A DNA stretch of 32,705 nt from a virus: the IMG/VR virus record IMGVR_UViG_3300033143_004733, positions 1 through 32,705 of that record, one strand, 5' to 3'. Below, piece after piece: positions 24,935 to 32,666 of this stretch. Each line of letters opens with the position of its first letter. Position 1 is the stretch's first letter. A program made the position numbers and the translations under genes. Under the pieces are notes generated by a model that was not told the origin of the DNA, ran no database searches, and saw only the letters and a list, made by a program, of their open reading frames with translations.

Positions 24935-25732
24935 TTATTCATATTTTTTAAATACGAGTGTTATGTATTCAATTAAATGAGGAACGATATTAAGATATTC
25001 CATCTCACTTACATCATACCAACCATAATTAGTATTTTCATCATCAAGAGTAATGTCCGTTGGGTCATCCTCGTATCTGCAAGCAAATATGTGTTCAATA
25101 CTATCAGCATGTCTTTCAATACTAAATGATTTGGTAAATTTCTTAAGTTCTAAACCAGTTTCTTCCTCAATTTCTCTTTCAACTGCTTGTTGTGGTGTTT
25201 CGCCTTTATCAATACCACCACCAACAAGACCCCATTTACTTGGCATCCAAGGTGCTTTCTCACCTCTTTTCAATAAAAGGATTTTATTATCTTTATTTAC
25301 AATAACCGCAACACTATTTTTTTGTTTTTCTTTTTTCTCCTTTTTTTCGGCTTCATTCATCACATCATTATGTTGTCTATTCACATTAAATGCTTTCAAA
25401 TCCGAAGTCATATCATTGGTTATATCACGTCTAACTTCTCTACTGGTTTTCACAGCATTTCTGTCTTGATTTAACGTGGTTTCAATAAACGCTTTCATTG
25501 GTTGACCACCAGCAAGTGTGAATTGTGTGTTATCACCAGTTTGTGGATTAAAGTAGTCAAAATAATTCTTCAATCTCTTCATTGCTTGATAGGTGATAAC
25601 ACCGTTCTTAAGCATGAATTTAGCTCGTTTTACGCCCTCTCCTTGCGGATTGGATACCAAGGCTGTCTGGATACCTTTTAACACGTCTGAGGGTATCCTA
25701 TACGATTTATCATATAGTTCTTGGTTAGCCAT
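24935..25732 (-). CDS. Nudix hydrolase fused to a phage-type N-terminal domain, 265 aa
   Basis: A 265-residue fusion. Residues 138-265 are a Nudix hydrolase, an enzyme that splits nucleoside diphosphates linked to another group (mutagenic NTPs, ADP-ribose, NAD or RNA caps). The Nudix box is complete: G172-x5-E178-x7-R186-E187-I-x-E190-E191-x-G193-L, preceded by WGLVGGG and followed by a standard C-terminal helix. Residues 1-125 form a separate helical domain (SYRIPSDVLKGIQTALVSNP, KNGVITYQAMKRLKNYFDYF) typical of no known Nudix partner, linked by a Lys/Glu run. It overlaps the stop of the previous gene by 8 nt. Nudix sure; substrate and N-terminal role unknown. Confidence 0.85.
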   Translation of the reverse strand: MANQELYDKSYRIPSDVLKGIQTALVSNPQGEGVKRAKFMLKNGVITYQAMKRLKNYFDYFNPQTGDNTQFTLAGGQPMKAFIETTLNQDRNAVKTSREVRRDITNDMTSDLKAFNVNRQHNDVMNEAEKKEKKEKQKNSVAVIVNKDNKILLLKRGEKAPWMPSKWGLVGGGIDKGETPQQAVEREIEEETGLELKKFTKSFSIERHADSIEHIFACRYEDDPTDITLDDENTNYGWYDVSEMEYLNIVPHLIEYITLVFKKYE

Positions 25733-26369
25733 TCTTTGTCTCCAATAAATTAATTAACTTATCAATATCCTTCTTCTCCAACTTATTAATTAAGCCAGCA
25801 ATTTTTTCAAGTTTCTTTTCCCTCACTTCACCATCATCAGACTTAATTGCCATTTCATCTTCTTTCCTATCGACCATCTTGTCTTCAACAACTTTACTTT
25901 CAGCAATATTCTCTTTGAATTGTTCATCAAGATTTTTAAATTGTTCCTCGAAATGTTTTTCAATGACTTTAAGAATTTTTTCTGCCCACTCAACATTATA
26001 TTTCATGGTTTCGTCACTGATTTCATTATCAGTTACATGTTTTCTATAATCAGACTTGATTCTTTTAGGATTTCTAAAATAATGACTGATGATGTCAATA
26101 TATCTTTGATTCATAAGGTCAACCAAATCATTTTCCAATTCGGCTTGACCCTGATTCTTTTCTTCGCCTTCCATAAACGGCATAAGTGTGAATCCAAAAC
26201 GACCCAACATATCGTATCTAAATGGTTGAGTTCCTACTTTAGCGTTGTAGTCACTGGTATGTTTTGCTTGAGTATCTGCATTGGCATCCACAGCAGGTAT
26301 ACTATCACTCCCAATTAACTCTCCATTTCCATCAATTATTTCGAGTAAATCTTTCTTTTTTAATTCCAT
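25725..26369 (-). CDS. Unknown charged helical protein, 214 aa
   Basis: A 214-residue, mostly helical protein with no recognisable catalytic motif. The N-terminal third includes QPFRYDMLGRFGFTLMPFME, and the middle RYIDIISHYFRNPKRIKSDY. The C-terminal half is a Glu/Lys coiled-coil-like region (KVIEKHFEEQFKNLDEQFKE), ending KKDIDKLINLLETKNG. It opens the downstream group with a GTATTTATA motif 15 nt upstream of ATG 26369, and its end overlaps the Nudix gene start by 8 nt. The overlap suggests joint expression and possibly a complex. No function assigned. Confidence 0.45.
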   Translation of the reverse strand: MELKKKDLLEIIDGNGELIGSDSIPAVDANADTQAKHTSDYNAKVGTQPFRYDMLGRFGFTLMPFMEGEEKNQGQAELENDLVDLMNQRYIDIISHYFRNPKRIKSDYRKHVTDNEISDETMKYNVEWAEKILKVIEKHFEEQFKNLDEQFKENIAESKVVEDKMVDRKEDEMAIKSDDGEVREKKLEKIAGLINKLEKKDIDKLINLLETKNG

Positions 26370-26384
26370 TATAGCATGTTTTCA

Positions 26385-26393
26385 TATAAATAC
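26385..26393 (-). promoter_or_regulatory. GTATTTATA promoter-like motif upstream of the 214-aa/Nudix pair
   Basis: The coding strand reads CAAGTATTTATATGAAAAC, 15 nt upstream of the ATG at 26369 and 9 nt after the polymerase stop (26403). It exactly matches the consensus. Confidence 0.55.
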
Positions 26394-26402
26394 TTGATAA
26401 TA

Positions 26403-27638
26403 TTAATATGAACCATCACCAACATCTAAATATTCGCTTGCTTGTTCATCAACTTCACTATCCCGTGTTGCCACATATGAATCAAATGCTCCTTTCGCTT
26501 CAGGAACATCAGTAAACAACTTATCCATAGTATATACTAAATCGAGTTTGAATTGTTGTTTGAATTCAATGAAATACTTGGCGTGTTTCTTCTGTTGTGC
26601 CTCAAGAAAAACTTCTCTATCGGTCTTAGTACCTAACTCACTACCTTCCAATTTCTCGATTTTCTTCTGGTTTTCTTCCCTCATCTTATCGAGTTCTAAT
26701 TCAAGGTCGCTCTTTGGTATCTTAACATTCTCCCTAATAATTTGCATAAACACACCATTATACGACCCAACATGATATTCGCTACCATCTTTAATCAGTA
26801 CCAAATCACCATCAACATACTCATCATTAATTGATTTAATCAGTGCTTTGCCAGTTTCAATCATTTTCTGATTTAAGAAATCCAATGCTCCCTCATATAT
26901 TTCATAATGAACCTTATAATCATCATACATTTTAAAACCATTCCAAACTTTTCTTGGGTCATATCCTGTTTTATTCCAAAAATCGACTTCTCTCTTCTCC
27001 AAATGCATGCTTTCATCGAAATCATCAAGGTCAAAACTCTTGAGTTCAAGTTCATCTTTTAATGGACTAAATTCAGCTTTCTGTAATTCACCCTTATGTT
27101 CACCTTTCTTTATGATTTTAACAACCATTCTTTCAGCGACTTCAGGTTCAAATGCCGAAAGTAGTGAGCCAATTTTCCTACTTGTATAACAAACCCTCTT
27201 ATTAAAAGCATCAAGATATTTTTCGTAATTGTACGTGCCAGTCATTTCAGGATTTTCTTGCAGGTCTTCAGCACTAATTAAAGTAGAAGCCATTCTCATT
27301 TCGCCAGTTTCCTTATCTTTGATTTCCTTTGAATCACCGTGAGACTTAACATATCCAGTGTTGATATAATAAACAGTACTATCCAATTCGGGTTCTGGTG
27401 GCATATAGTTTATAATCAACTTCATTTTATCATCAGGACTCAATTTCTCTTCATCACCCTGATAACCAATATCAAGTTTATGTTTCTCAAAAAGTTTAAC
27501 AGCCTGTTCCTTACGTTTCTTAATTAAAAGTTCCATATGTGCTTGCATTCCCTTCTCTCTACCATTCTTATCTTTACCCCTGTTCTTATATGATTTAAGG
27601 GTTTGTTTTACCTTACTTTTACTGGCAATCTTTTTCAA
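26403..27638 (-). CDS. C-terminal part of split family B DNA polymerase (thumb and extension), 411 aa
   Basis: A 411-residue frame that continues the polymerase gene. Its first 17 residues after the start, KKIASKSKVKQTLKSY, repeat the last residues of the upstream half, because a 52-bp tandem duplication shifted the frame. The body (AHMELLIKKRKEQAVKLFEK, then TVYYINTGYVKSHGD and VCYTSRKIGSLLSAFEPEV) is what should follow motif C and the thumb in T4-type polymerases, plus an unusually long charged extension. The only in-frame start is a TTG at 27638 lying inside the duplication, and it has no leader typical of this phage, so independent translation is doubtful. Without one repeat copy the gene would give one 1204-residue enzyme. 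Confidence 0.7.
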   Translation of the reverse strand: MKKIASKSKVKQTLKSYKNRGKDKNGREKGMQAHMELLIKKRKEQAVKLFEKHKLDIGYQGDEEKLSPDDKMKLIINYMPPEPELDSTVYYINTGYVKSHGDSKEIKDKETGEMRMASTLISAEDLQENPEMTGTYNYEKYLDAFNKRVCYTSRKIGSLLSAFEPEVAERMVVKIIKKGEHKGELQKAEFSPLKDELELKSFDLDDFDESMHLEKREVDFWNKTGYDPRKVWNGFKMYDDYKVHYEIYEGALDFLNQKMIETGKALIKSINDEYVDGDLVLIKDGSEYHVGSYNGVFMQIIRENVKIPKSDLELELDKMREENQKKIEKLEGSELGTKTDREVFLEAQQKKHAKYFIEFKQQFKLDLVYTMDKLFTDVPEAKGAFDSYVATRDSEVDEQASEYLDVGDGSY

Positions 27639-27690
27639 TATATGATTTAAGGGTTTGTTTTACCTTACTTTTACTGGCAATCTTTTTCAA
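27587..27690. repeat. Perfect 52-bp tandem duplication inside the DNA polymerase gene
   Basis: Bases 27587-27638 and 27639-27690 are identical over all 52 bases. The duplicated unit codes for the LKKIASKSKVKQTLKSY region. Since 52 is not a multiple of three, the second pass shifts the frame and creates a stop (TAA at 27619-27621). Confidence 0.95.
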
Positions 27691-30069
27691 CGGAATTTGC
27701 ATATACCTAATGTCTTCAGCATAACTATAATAGTAGTCAACAAATTCCTTACCTTTACCATGAAGAATAAGTTTAAATCCGTTATCCATAAATTCTTCAA
27801 TGTACTCGGACATTACCTTGGATTTAATTGTGTTACCAGTTAACTTGATTTTCTCTTTTATTTCATTAGTTTTCTTATCCTTGACTTCAGAAAGCGTGGC
27901 ATAATTAATTCTTGCAAGATTCAAACAACTCACACTAACACCATCATTATCAACACTCATATATGGTGGCTTCATTTCGGTCTCATTGAATAATTCGATA
28001 AGTGCTTCAATACCAATCTTGCCCTTATACTGCCACATGTCCTCATTTAATCCCTCGGTTGTTCCCTCACTTATTCCCTCATCACTCACTCTGATTGTTG
28101 TAGTATCAGGACGGAGTTCAATACGAGCTACACTTGTAATCCTTGCAGCACAAACATTATCAGACCAGTTAAAACTAATATGAGAACCCAACGCACCATA
28201 AAGCGAGTTATTCAAAATCTTAATAGGTAATTGCTTAACCTTGAACATCGCAATATCTTCCGAAGTCAACACATTATTAATATATTTAACGTGTGCTTCA
28301 TGGTCAATTTCTCTCAATAATCCAACTTCTTCTTCATCAAGTTTAGCACCACTACCCATTTTCTTATAAATGTTACGAGTAGTTGTCATATATAATAACA
28401 TTTTCTTCATAACACCTGTGATATCAAACATTGGGAAGACATCATCAGTTAATTGAATGAACGGATATAGTGACGCATAATCAATTTTAATAAGTCTTGT
28501 ACTATAACCTTTCTTAAAAGTTCTTGCCAGACCACCACCGAATTGTTCATATGTATCGGGAATCGGAATAGCTAAATCATTTTCGAAACTCCATGCAGTT
28601 AAAAGTAAGTTCCAGATACTTGCAGTACCCATTGTACAAATTCTTTGATAGGTCGTTGGAACTGTCTTGGCAAGCATAAATGATGATTGATTATATAGTT
28701 CATCAACTTGTTCGGTTTCCCAGAGGTCATCAAGAAGATATTGTTTTACAAGTTTTCTACCACCAATATATGATGTAAAATTTTTCTCGACAGCATTATC
28801 AAGATACCATCCAACAAAGTTCTTGTTTTCATCGAGAAACTTCTTCCTAAACACCTTATATTGTTCAACATTAAGGTTCTCTTTATTAGCTTGAAGTTTA
28901 TAGAGGTTCATTGCAATATCTTGAAAACCATCAGGTATTTCAAGATATTCATTCTTCTCGTTAATTAAAAACACTTTGTTTTCATTGTAATACCTACCAA
29001 TATCATTATCCTCGCCCTTGATATATGTTCGATTTTCTCTTGCAAATTTTTCGAACTTCGCAATATATTTCAGATTGACTTTCTTTAAATCACTATTTAC
29101 GGCAGCAGTTCGTTTTGCAGCATGTATGGTGTCGATAATCGAATAACCCCACATTTCAGTAGCAGTATATCTATCTGTCGTATTACCATACTTAACACTG
29201 GTATTCCCTCTTCTTTTGAGATTCACACCTTTTTTAAGACCATTTGGAACTTCTCTGGTATCCATTTTAAGAATTCCTGCTCGACCCAGAATAAAATCGA
29301 AGTCAAACATCTCAGAGTTATGTCCCAGAATAATGGCAGGTCTAATATGGTCAATAGTATTAAAGAAGTCCTGAATTAAACGGATTTCTGATTCGTCATC
29401 ATCACGTTTATCGACTTCCAAAATAATTTCAAATCCCCTATTATCTCTAACACCAATAGCAAACATTCTGGATATCTGATACCTAAGACCAGTGGTCTCG
29501 ATGTCAAACGTTAAACGATGAACATCTTTATATTGCTCATAACCTTTATAAAGCCTTGATTGAGTGGATATAAAGAATTGTTCTGTGGTTCGTGGATTAT
29601 AGAATAAGTCACGGTTTTTATAAACCATCTTACCTTTTTCATCTCTTACGAAATTATCGTTTTCGTCTTTAAGTTTTTCATAAGGGTCGATTCCACCATC
29701 CCTAACATAGTTAACAATATCATTATAAGACCTGCGACCACTTAATTTATAACAATAACCATCAACTAATCTTTTCTGATTACCAGTTTTTAATTTAGTG
29801 ATAGTAATACCGTATTTAATTCTTTTACTTTCAATATACGATTCATCTCTATCTGGATATAATGTTCTACCAAGTCTTTCTAAATCTTTCATATACATGA
29901 AAGGCGTATACCTGATATTTTCAATCCTTGGTTTTTGATTAGGCTCATGTATTATACATTCAGCAATATCCGTTCTATTATCGGTTTCAACATTAACCAA
30001 ATACTTAATATCGTTGTTATAACCCTCAAGAAATCCTTTGATTTCACCTAAAACCTTATGTTTATCCAT
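27619..30069 (-). CDS. Family B DNA polymerase, exonuclease and palm/fingers part, 816 aa (frameshifted)
   Basis: The phage replicative DNA polymerase, T4 gp43 class. The 3'-5' exonuclease shows motif I FDIE (D189, E191), motif II HNSEMFD (250-256) and motif III YSIID (Y309, D313). The polymerase shows motif A DYASLYP (D530), motif B KILNNSLYG (617-625) and motif C VDNDG (D707, D709), then INYATLSEVKDKK, the K-x-Y-like region. All catalytic residues are present. The frame ends IEKDCQ at 27619 because of the 52-bp tandem duplication; the true thumb continues in the next frame. It lies 1 nt after the 120-aa gene and two genes after the helicase. Identity is sure; whether the split is natural or an assembly error is open. 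Confidence 0.92.
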   Translation of the reverse strand: MDKHKVLGEIKGFLEGYNNDIKYLVNVETDNRTDIAECIIHEPNQKPRIENIRYTPFMYMKDLERLGRTLYPDRDESYIESKRIKYGITITKLKTGNQKRLVDGYCYKLSGRRSYNDIVNYVRDGGIDPYEKLKDENDNFVRDEKGKMVYKNRDLFYNPRTTEQFFISTQSRLYKGYEQYKDVHRLTFDIETTGLRYQISRMFAIGVRDNRGFEIILEVDKRDDDESEIRLIQDFFNTIDHIRPAIILGHNSEMFDFDFILGRAGILKMDTREVPNGLKKGVNLKRRGNTSVKYGNTTDRYTATEMWGYSIIDTIHAAKRTAAVNSDLKKVNLKYIAKFEKFARENRTYIKGEDNDIGRYYNENKVFLINEKNEYLEIPDGFQDIAMNLYKLQANKENLNVEQYKVFRKKFLDENKNFVGWYLDNAVEKNFTSYIGGRKLVKQYLLDDLWETEQVDELYNQSSFMLAKTVPTTYQRICTMGTASIWNLLLTAWSFENDLAIPIPDTYEQFGGGLARTFKKGYSTRLIKIDYASLYPFIQLTDDVFPMFDITGVMKKMLLYMTTTRNIYKKMGSGAKLDEEEVGLLREIDHEAHVKYINNVLTSEDIAMFKVKQLPIKILNNSLYGALGSHISFNWSDNVCAARITSVARIELRPDTTTIRVSDEGISEGTTEGLNEDMWQYKGKIGIEALIELFNETEMKPPYMSVDNDGVSVSCLNLARINYATLSEVKDKKTNEIKEKIKLTGNTIKSKVMSEYIEEFMDNGFKLILHGKGKEFVDYYYSYAEDIRYMQIPLKKIASKSKVKQTLKSYIEKDCQ

Positions 30070-30070
30070 A

Positions 30071-30433
30071 TTATTTTTTTATTAAACGGTATGTTAACTT
30101 CTTTGACTTTATACTATATTTATATTTAATATTATCAAAAACCAATTCATTGGTCTTTACCACATTTTTTATGTCTCTGGGAAAGATACCTGATAACCAA
30201 AGTGCACTTATTGCATTTTTTGCAACAACACGAAAGTAATCATTTTTTTTCTTAATTTCAAAATCTAAATATTTAATATCATTACTATCTTTTGTAAAAT
30301 ATTCTAAAATTGTAGCAATTCCAACATAAATATCGGCTTCAAATTCTTTTTTACTTATATCTGTACCATATAATATTGACCTAAATAAAAAATCTTGAAC
30401 TGGATTAATCCTCCATTGGTAAGTTTTTGCCAT
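30071..30433 (-). CDS. Unknown protein between helicase and polymerase, 120 aa
   Basis: A 120-residue basic alpha/beta protein. It has YQWRINPVQDFLFRSILYGT near the N-terminus, a middle helix with DIYVGIATILEYFTKDS, and a Lys-rich C-terminus (IKYKYSIKSKKLTYRLIKK). No known motif stands out. The start ATG at 30433 lies inside the end of the SNF2 helicase gene (29-nt overlap), and its stop is one base before the polymerase. The tight fit suggests a replication accessory, for example a polymerase- or helicase-binding factor; this is inference from context only. Confidence 0.5.
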   Translation of the reverse strand: MAKTYQWRINPVQDFLFRSILYGTDISKKEFEADIYVGIATILEYFTKDSNDIKYLDFEIKKKNDYFRVVAKNAISALWLSGIFPRDIKNVVKTNELVFDNIKYKYSIKSKKLTYRLIKK

Positions 30434-32222
30434 GCTTATCTTTAATTTTTTTAATCACCTCACTTAAAACCGATTCATTCACATTTGATGTATAATCTTC
30501 ATTATCAATAACTTTTACAATTTCCTTACGTTTACCTTCAATAGCACTGAACACGTAATCATCTATAGTATCTGGGAATACCAGTACATAGATATTAACG
30601 GCTGCTTTCTGACCAATCCTATGTAACCTGTCACTAACTTGGTCGTATTCTCCAACAGAATAAGGAAGTGTCATAATAAACAATTTACTTGCAGCAGTAA
30701 GAGTGAGTCCGTAATTACAAGTCTGAATACTACCCAGAAATCCTTTTAATGGATTATTTGGGTCTTGAAACCTTTTCACAATGTCAGCACGCACTTCTAA
30801 ATCTTTTTCATCACCAGTATGAAGTGCTGTAATATCTCCAAGTATTTTATGTATTTCATAAAGACTGTCCTTAAAAAAGTCCACAACAACAACTTTCTCA
30901 CCAGTTTGAAATACGTTTTCAATTAATTCAATAACATGTTGTACCTTAACAATCGCCAAATACTGTCTCAGGCGTATCATTATTGTCAATGGGTTACCAT
31001 TTGGATGTTCAACAAACTCATTAGCAACACCTGCTTCAATTTCATCATAAGTTTTTTGTTCCTGTTCAGTCATTTCAAGAATGATACGCTGATAAGTTTT
31101 ATCTGGAAGGTCTGTTAGAACTTCAAATTTACGTTTTCTATGTGTAAATGGTGCAATTTTGAAATAGAGTTCTTCAAGTTTTTGTGTCATTGTATCAATT
31201 ACATATCCCCACCCACCTTCGTCACGAGTCATTCCACAATAATATTCGTTGAAATATTTCTTAGTTGGAAAATCTGTGATGGAAATTTGATTAAGAACAG
31301 TGTATAATTCATGTGCACGATTTGGTGCTGGTGTTCCAGATAAAAAGATTTTACTAACCTTCTCATTTCTAAAAAGTTTCTTACTAAATGTACTTTTGAA
31401 ATTCTTATAGGTGTTCGACTTAGTGTTCTTGATTTTCTGAGATTCATCACAAATAACAACATCAATCACATCAACACCTAATTTTTTCCATTTAGTGAGA
31501 AATTTCTTATCTTTAGTATTCTTTGGATTGAAAAAATCGTAATTAACAATAATATATTTAGCTTCTTCAATACCACAATTATTATTCTTCCAATTTACGA
31601 TATGTGCTGTACTATTCGTAAACTTCAGAACCTCATAATAGAAATTAAATTTCAACGAGTTTGGTGTTATAACAAAAATCTTTTCGAAACCATTCATTTC
31701 TACATAAAGAATGGCACTCAGAGTTTTACCAAGTCCCATTTCATGAGAAATCAACGTACTACGTGTAGCATTCATGAACATAGCACTAACAATCTGATGT
31801 GGATATAGTTTAACACCTTCTTTCAGCAATGCATGCATCTTCTCACTATACTCTACATAACTGTCTTCCAGTTCCTTCTTATATTTAACCCAATGTTCTT
31901 TCTTCACATCGAGTTCAGCAATGAACTTACGCTTTTCGGCTTCAGTAACTTCAACTTTTTTGATTTGTTCAATAAAAATCTTACGACTATCATCATTACC
32001 GAAATCAAAATGAATCTTCTTGGAATTTCGATATCTTTTAATTAATGCAAATAAGGATGCCGTACTGACTTCCCAACATATCATACCAGCATTCCATTTA
32101 CGGCTTTCCTCTGGAAGATTTTTAACTCTTTGAATGAGTTGGTCATTAATGGGGAATCTGAGATAATACCATTGTCTCTTTCTGATTCTCTCACAATGAA
32201 CAACAAAAATGATTTCTTGCAT
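30405..32222 (-). CDS. SNF2-family helicase with N-terminal HARP-like region (annealing-helicase type), 605 aa
   Basis: A 605-residue SNF2-family ATPase. ATPase motifs are visible: Q/Ia region LYPHQIVSAMF (139-149), Walker A MGLGKT (162-167), Walker B DESQ (259-262), motif III SGTPAP (295-300), motif V NYGLTLTAA (503-511) and motif VI QVSDRLHRIGQ (528-538). The first 70 residues, with YYLRFPINDQLIQRVKNLPE and WNAGMICWEV, resemble the HARP module of SMARCAL1-type annealing helicases, which rewind stalled forks. It acts on phage DNA at replication forks or recombination intermediates, comparable in role to T4 UvsW. It lies two genes before the DNA polymerase. SNF2 identity is sure; the HARP likeness is moderate. 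Confidence 0.88.
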   Translation of the reverse strand: MQEIIFVVHCERIRKRQWYYLRFPINDQLIQRVKNLPEESRKWNAGMICWEVSTASLFALIKRYRNSKKIHFDFGNDDSRKIFIEQIKKVEVTEAEKRKFIAELDVKKEHWVKYKKELEDSYVEYSEKMHALLKEGVKLYPHQIVSAMFMNATRSTLISHEMGLGKTLSAILYVEMNGFEKIFVITPNSLKFNFYYEVLKFTNSTAHIVNWKNNNCGIEEAKYIIVNYDFFNPKNTKDKKFLTKWKKLGVDVIDVVICDESQKIKNTKSNTYKNFKSTFSKKLFRNEKVSKIFLSGTPAPNRAHELYTVLNQISITDFPTKKYFNEYYCGMTRDEGGWGYVIDTMTQKLEELYFKIAPFTHRKRKFEVLTDLPDKTYQRIILEMTEQEQKTYDEIEAGVANEFVEHPNGNPLTIMIRLRQYLAIVKVQHVIELIENVFQTGEKVVVVDFFKDSLYEIHKILGDITALHTGDEKDLEVRADIVKRFQDPNNPLKGFLGSIQTCNYGLTLTAASKLFIMTLPYSVGEYDQVSDRLHRIGQKAAVNIYVLVFPDTIDDYVFSAIEGKRKEIVKVIDNEDYTSNVNESVLSEVIKKIKDKHGKNLPMED

Positions 32223-32275
32223 AATAACTCAATATCCAGCAAAGATAATGAATATAATTAAATAATCAAGTTAAT

Positions 32276-32656
32276 TTAAATTGTTGGTACGACATAAATA
32301 GTGTTATCATCACTAATGTCTTGTGAATTATCACTTGGAGCAGGGAAATAAGTTGTATTAGTTGTTAAAACATAAACAGCTAATTCATCTGTTATATCCT
32401 GTCCATTATCACTTGTTATTGGAAAATAAGTCACAGCACTTGGAGCAATAAACCAAGTAGTTGCATCAGTTATATCTTGTGGGTTATCACCAAATATTGG
32501 AAGATATACTGTAGTACCTGTTGGAGCGACATATATTGCATATTCACTTGTTATGTCCTGCGAATTATTACCTGATATTGGAAAATATGTACTTGCTGTA
32601 GGAGAGACATACAGGATAAAGTCATTGGTTATATCTTGAGGGTTTCCGTTACTCAT
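32276..32656 (-). CDS. Small protein of five 26-aa QDI(T/S) repeats, 126 aa
   Basis: A 126-residue protein made wholly of five tandem units of about 26 residues. Each reads N-x-QDI(T/S)-x-(D/E)...(Y/F)(V/I)-x-PT...TYFPI-x-(G/S)(D/N). QDI begins at residues 7, 33, 60, 86 and 112. The alternating aromatic and polar pattern suggests a beta-solenoid or fibre-like structure. The ATG at 32656 has an AT-rich leader. It lies before the SNF2 helicase, a place where a structural protein is unexpected. It may belong to the end of a structural unit upstream of the window. No family recognised. Confidence 0.6.
   Translation of the reverse strand: MSNGNPQDITNDFILYVSPTASTYFPISGNNSQDITSEYAIYVAPTGTTVYLPIFGDNPQDITDATTWFIAPSAVTYFPITSDNGQDITDELAVYVLTTNTTYFPAPSDNSQDISDDNTIYVVPTI
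32329..32644 (-). repeat. Five ~78-bp coding repeats in the QDIT protein gene
   Basis: Repeat units start (coding strand) at 32644, 32566, 32485, 32407 and 32329, spaced 78, 81, 78 and 78 bp. Conservation is clear in protein and partial in DNA, e.g. recurring GTTATATCCTG-type words on the plus strand. Confidence 0.7.
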
Positions 32657-32666
32657 CTCATTATTT

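Noticed and set aside
27619-27650. Programmed frameshifting at the A-rich site (GAAAAAG) in the polymerase
   Set aside because: The needed shift is +1, not -1, and no supporting structure is evident. The exact tandem copy explains the break more simply.
26403-30069. Intein or intron as the cause of the polymerase split
   Set aside because: The only inserted sequence is a 52-bp exact copy of its neighbour. No intein, endonuclease or intron-like sequence is present.
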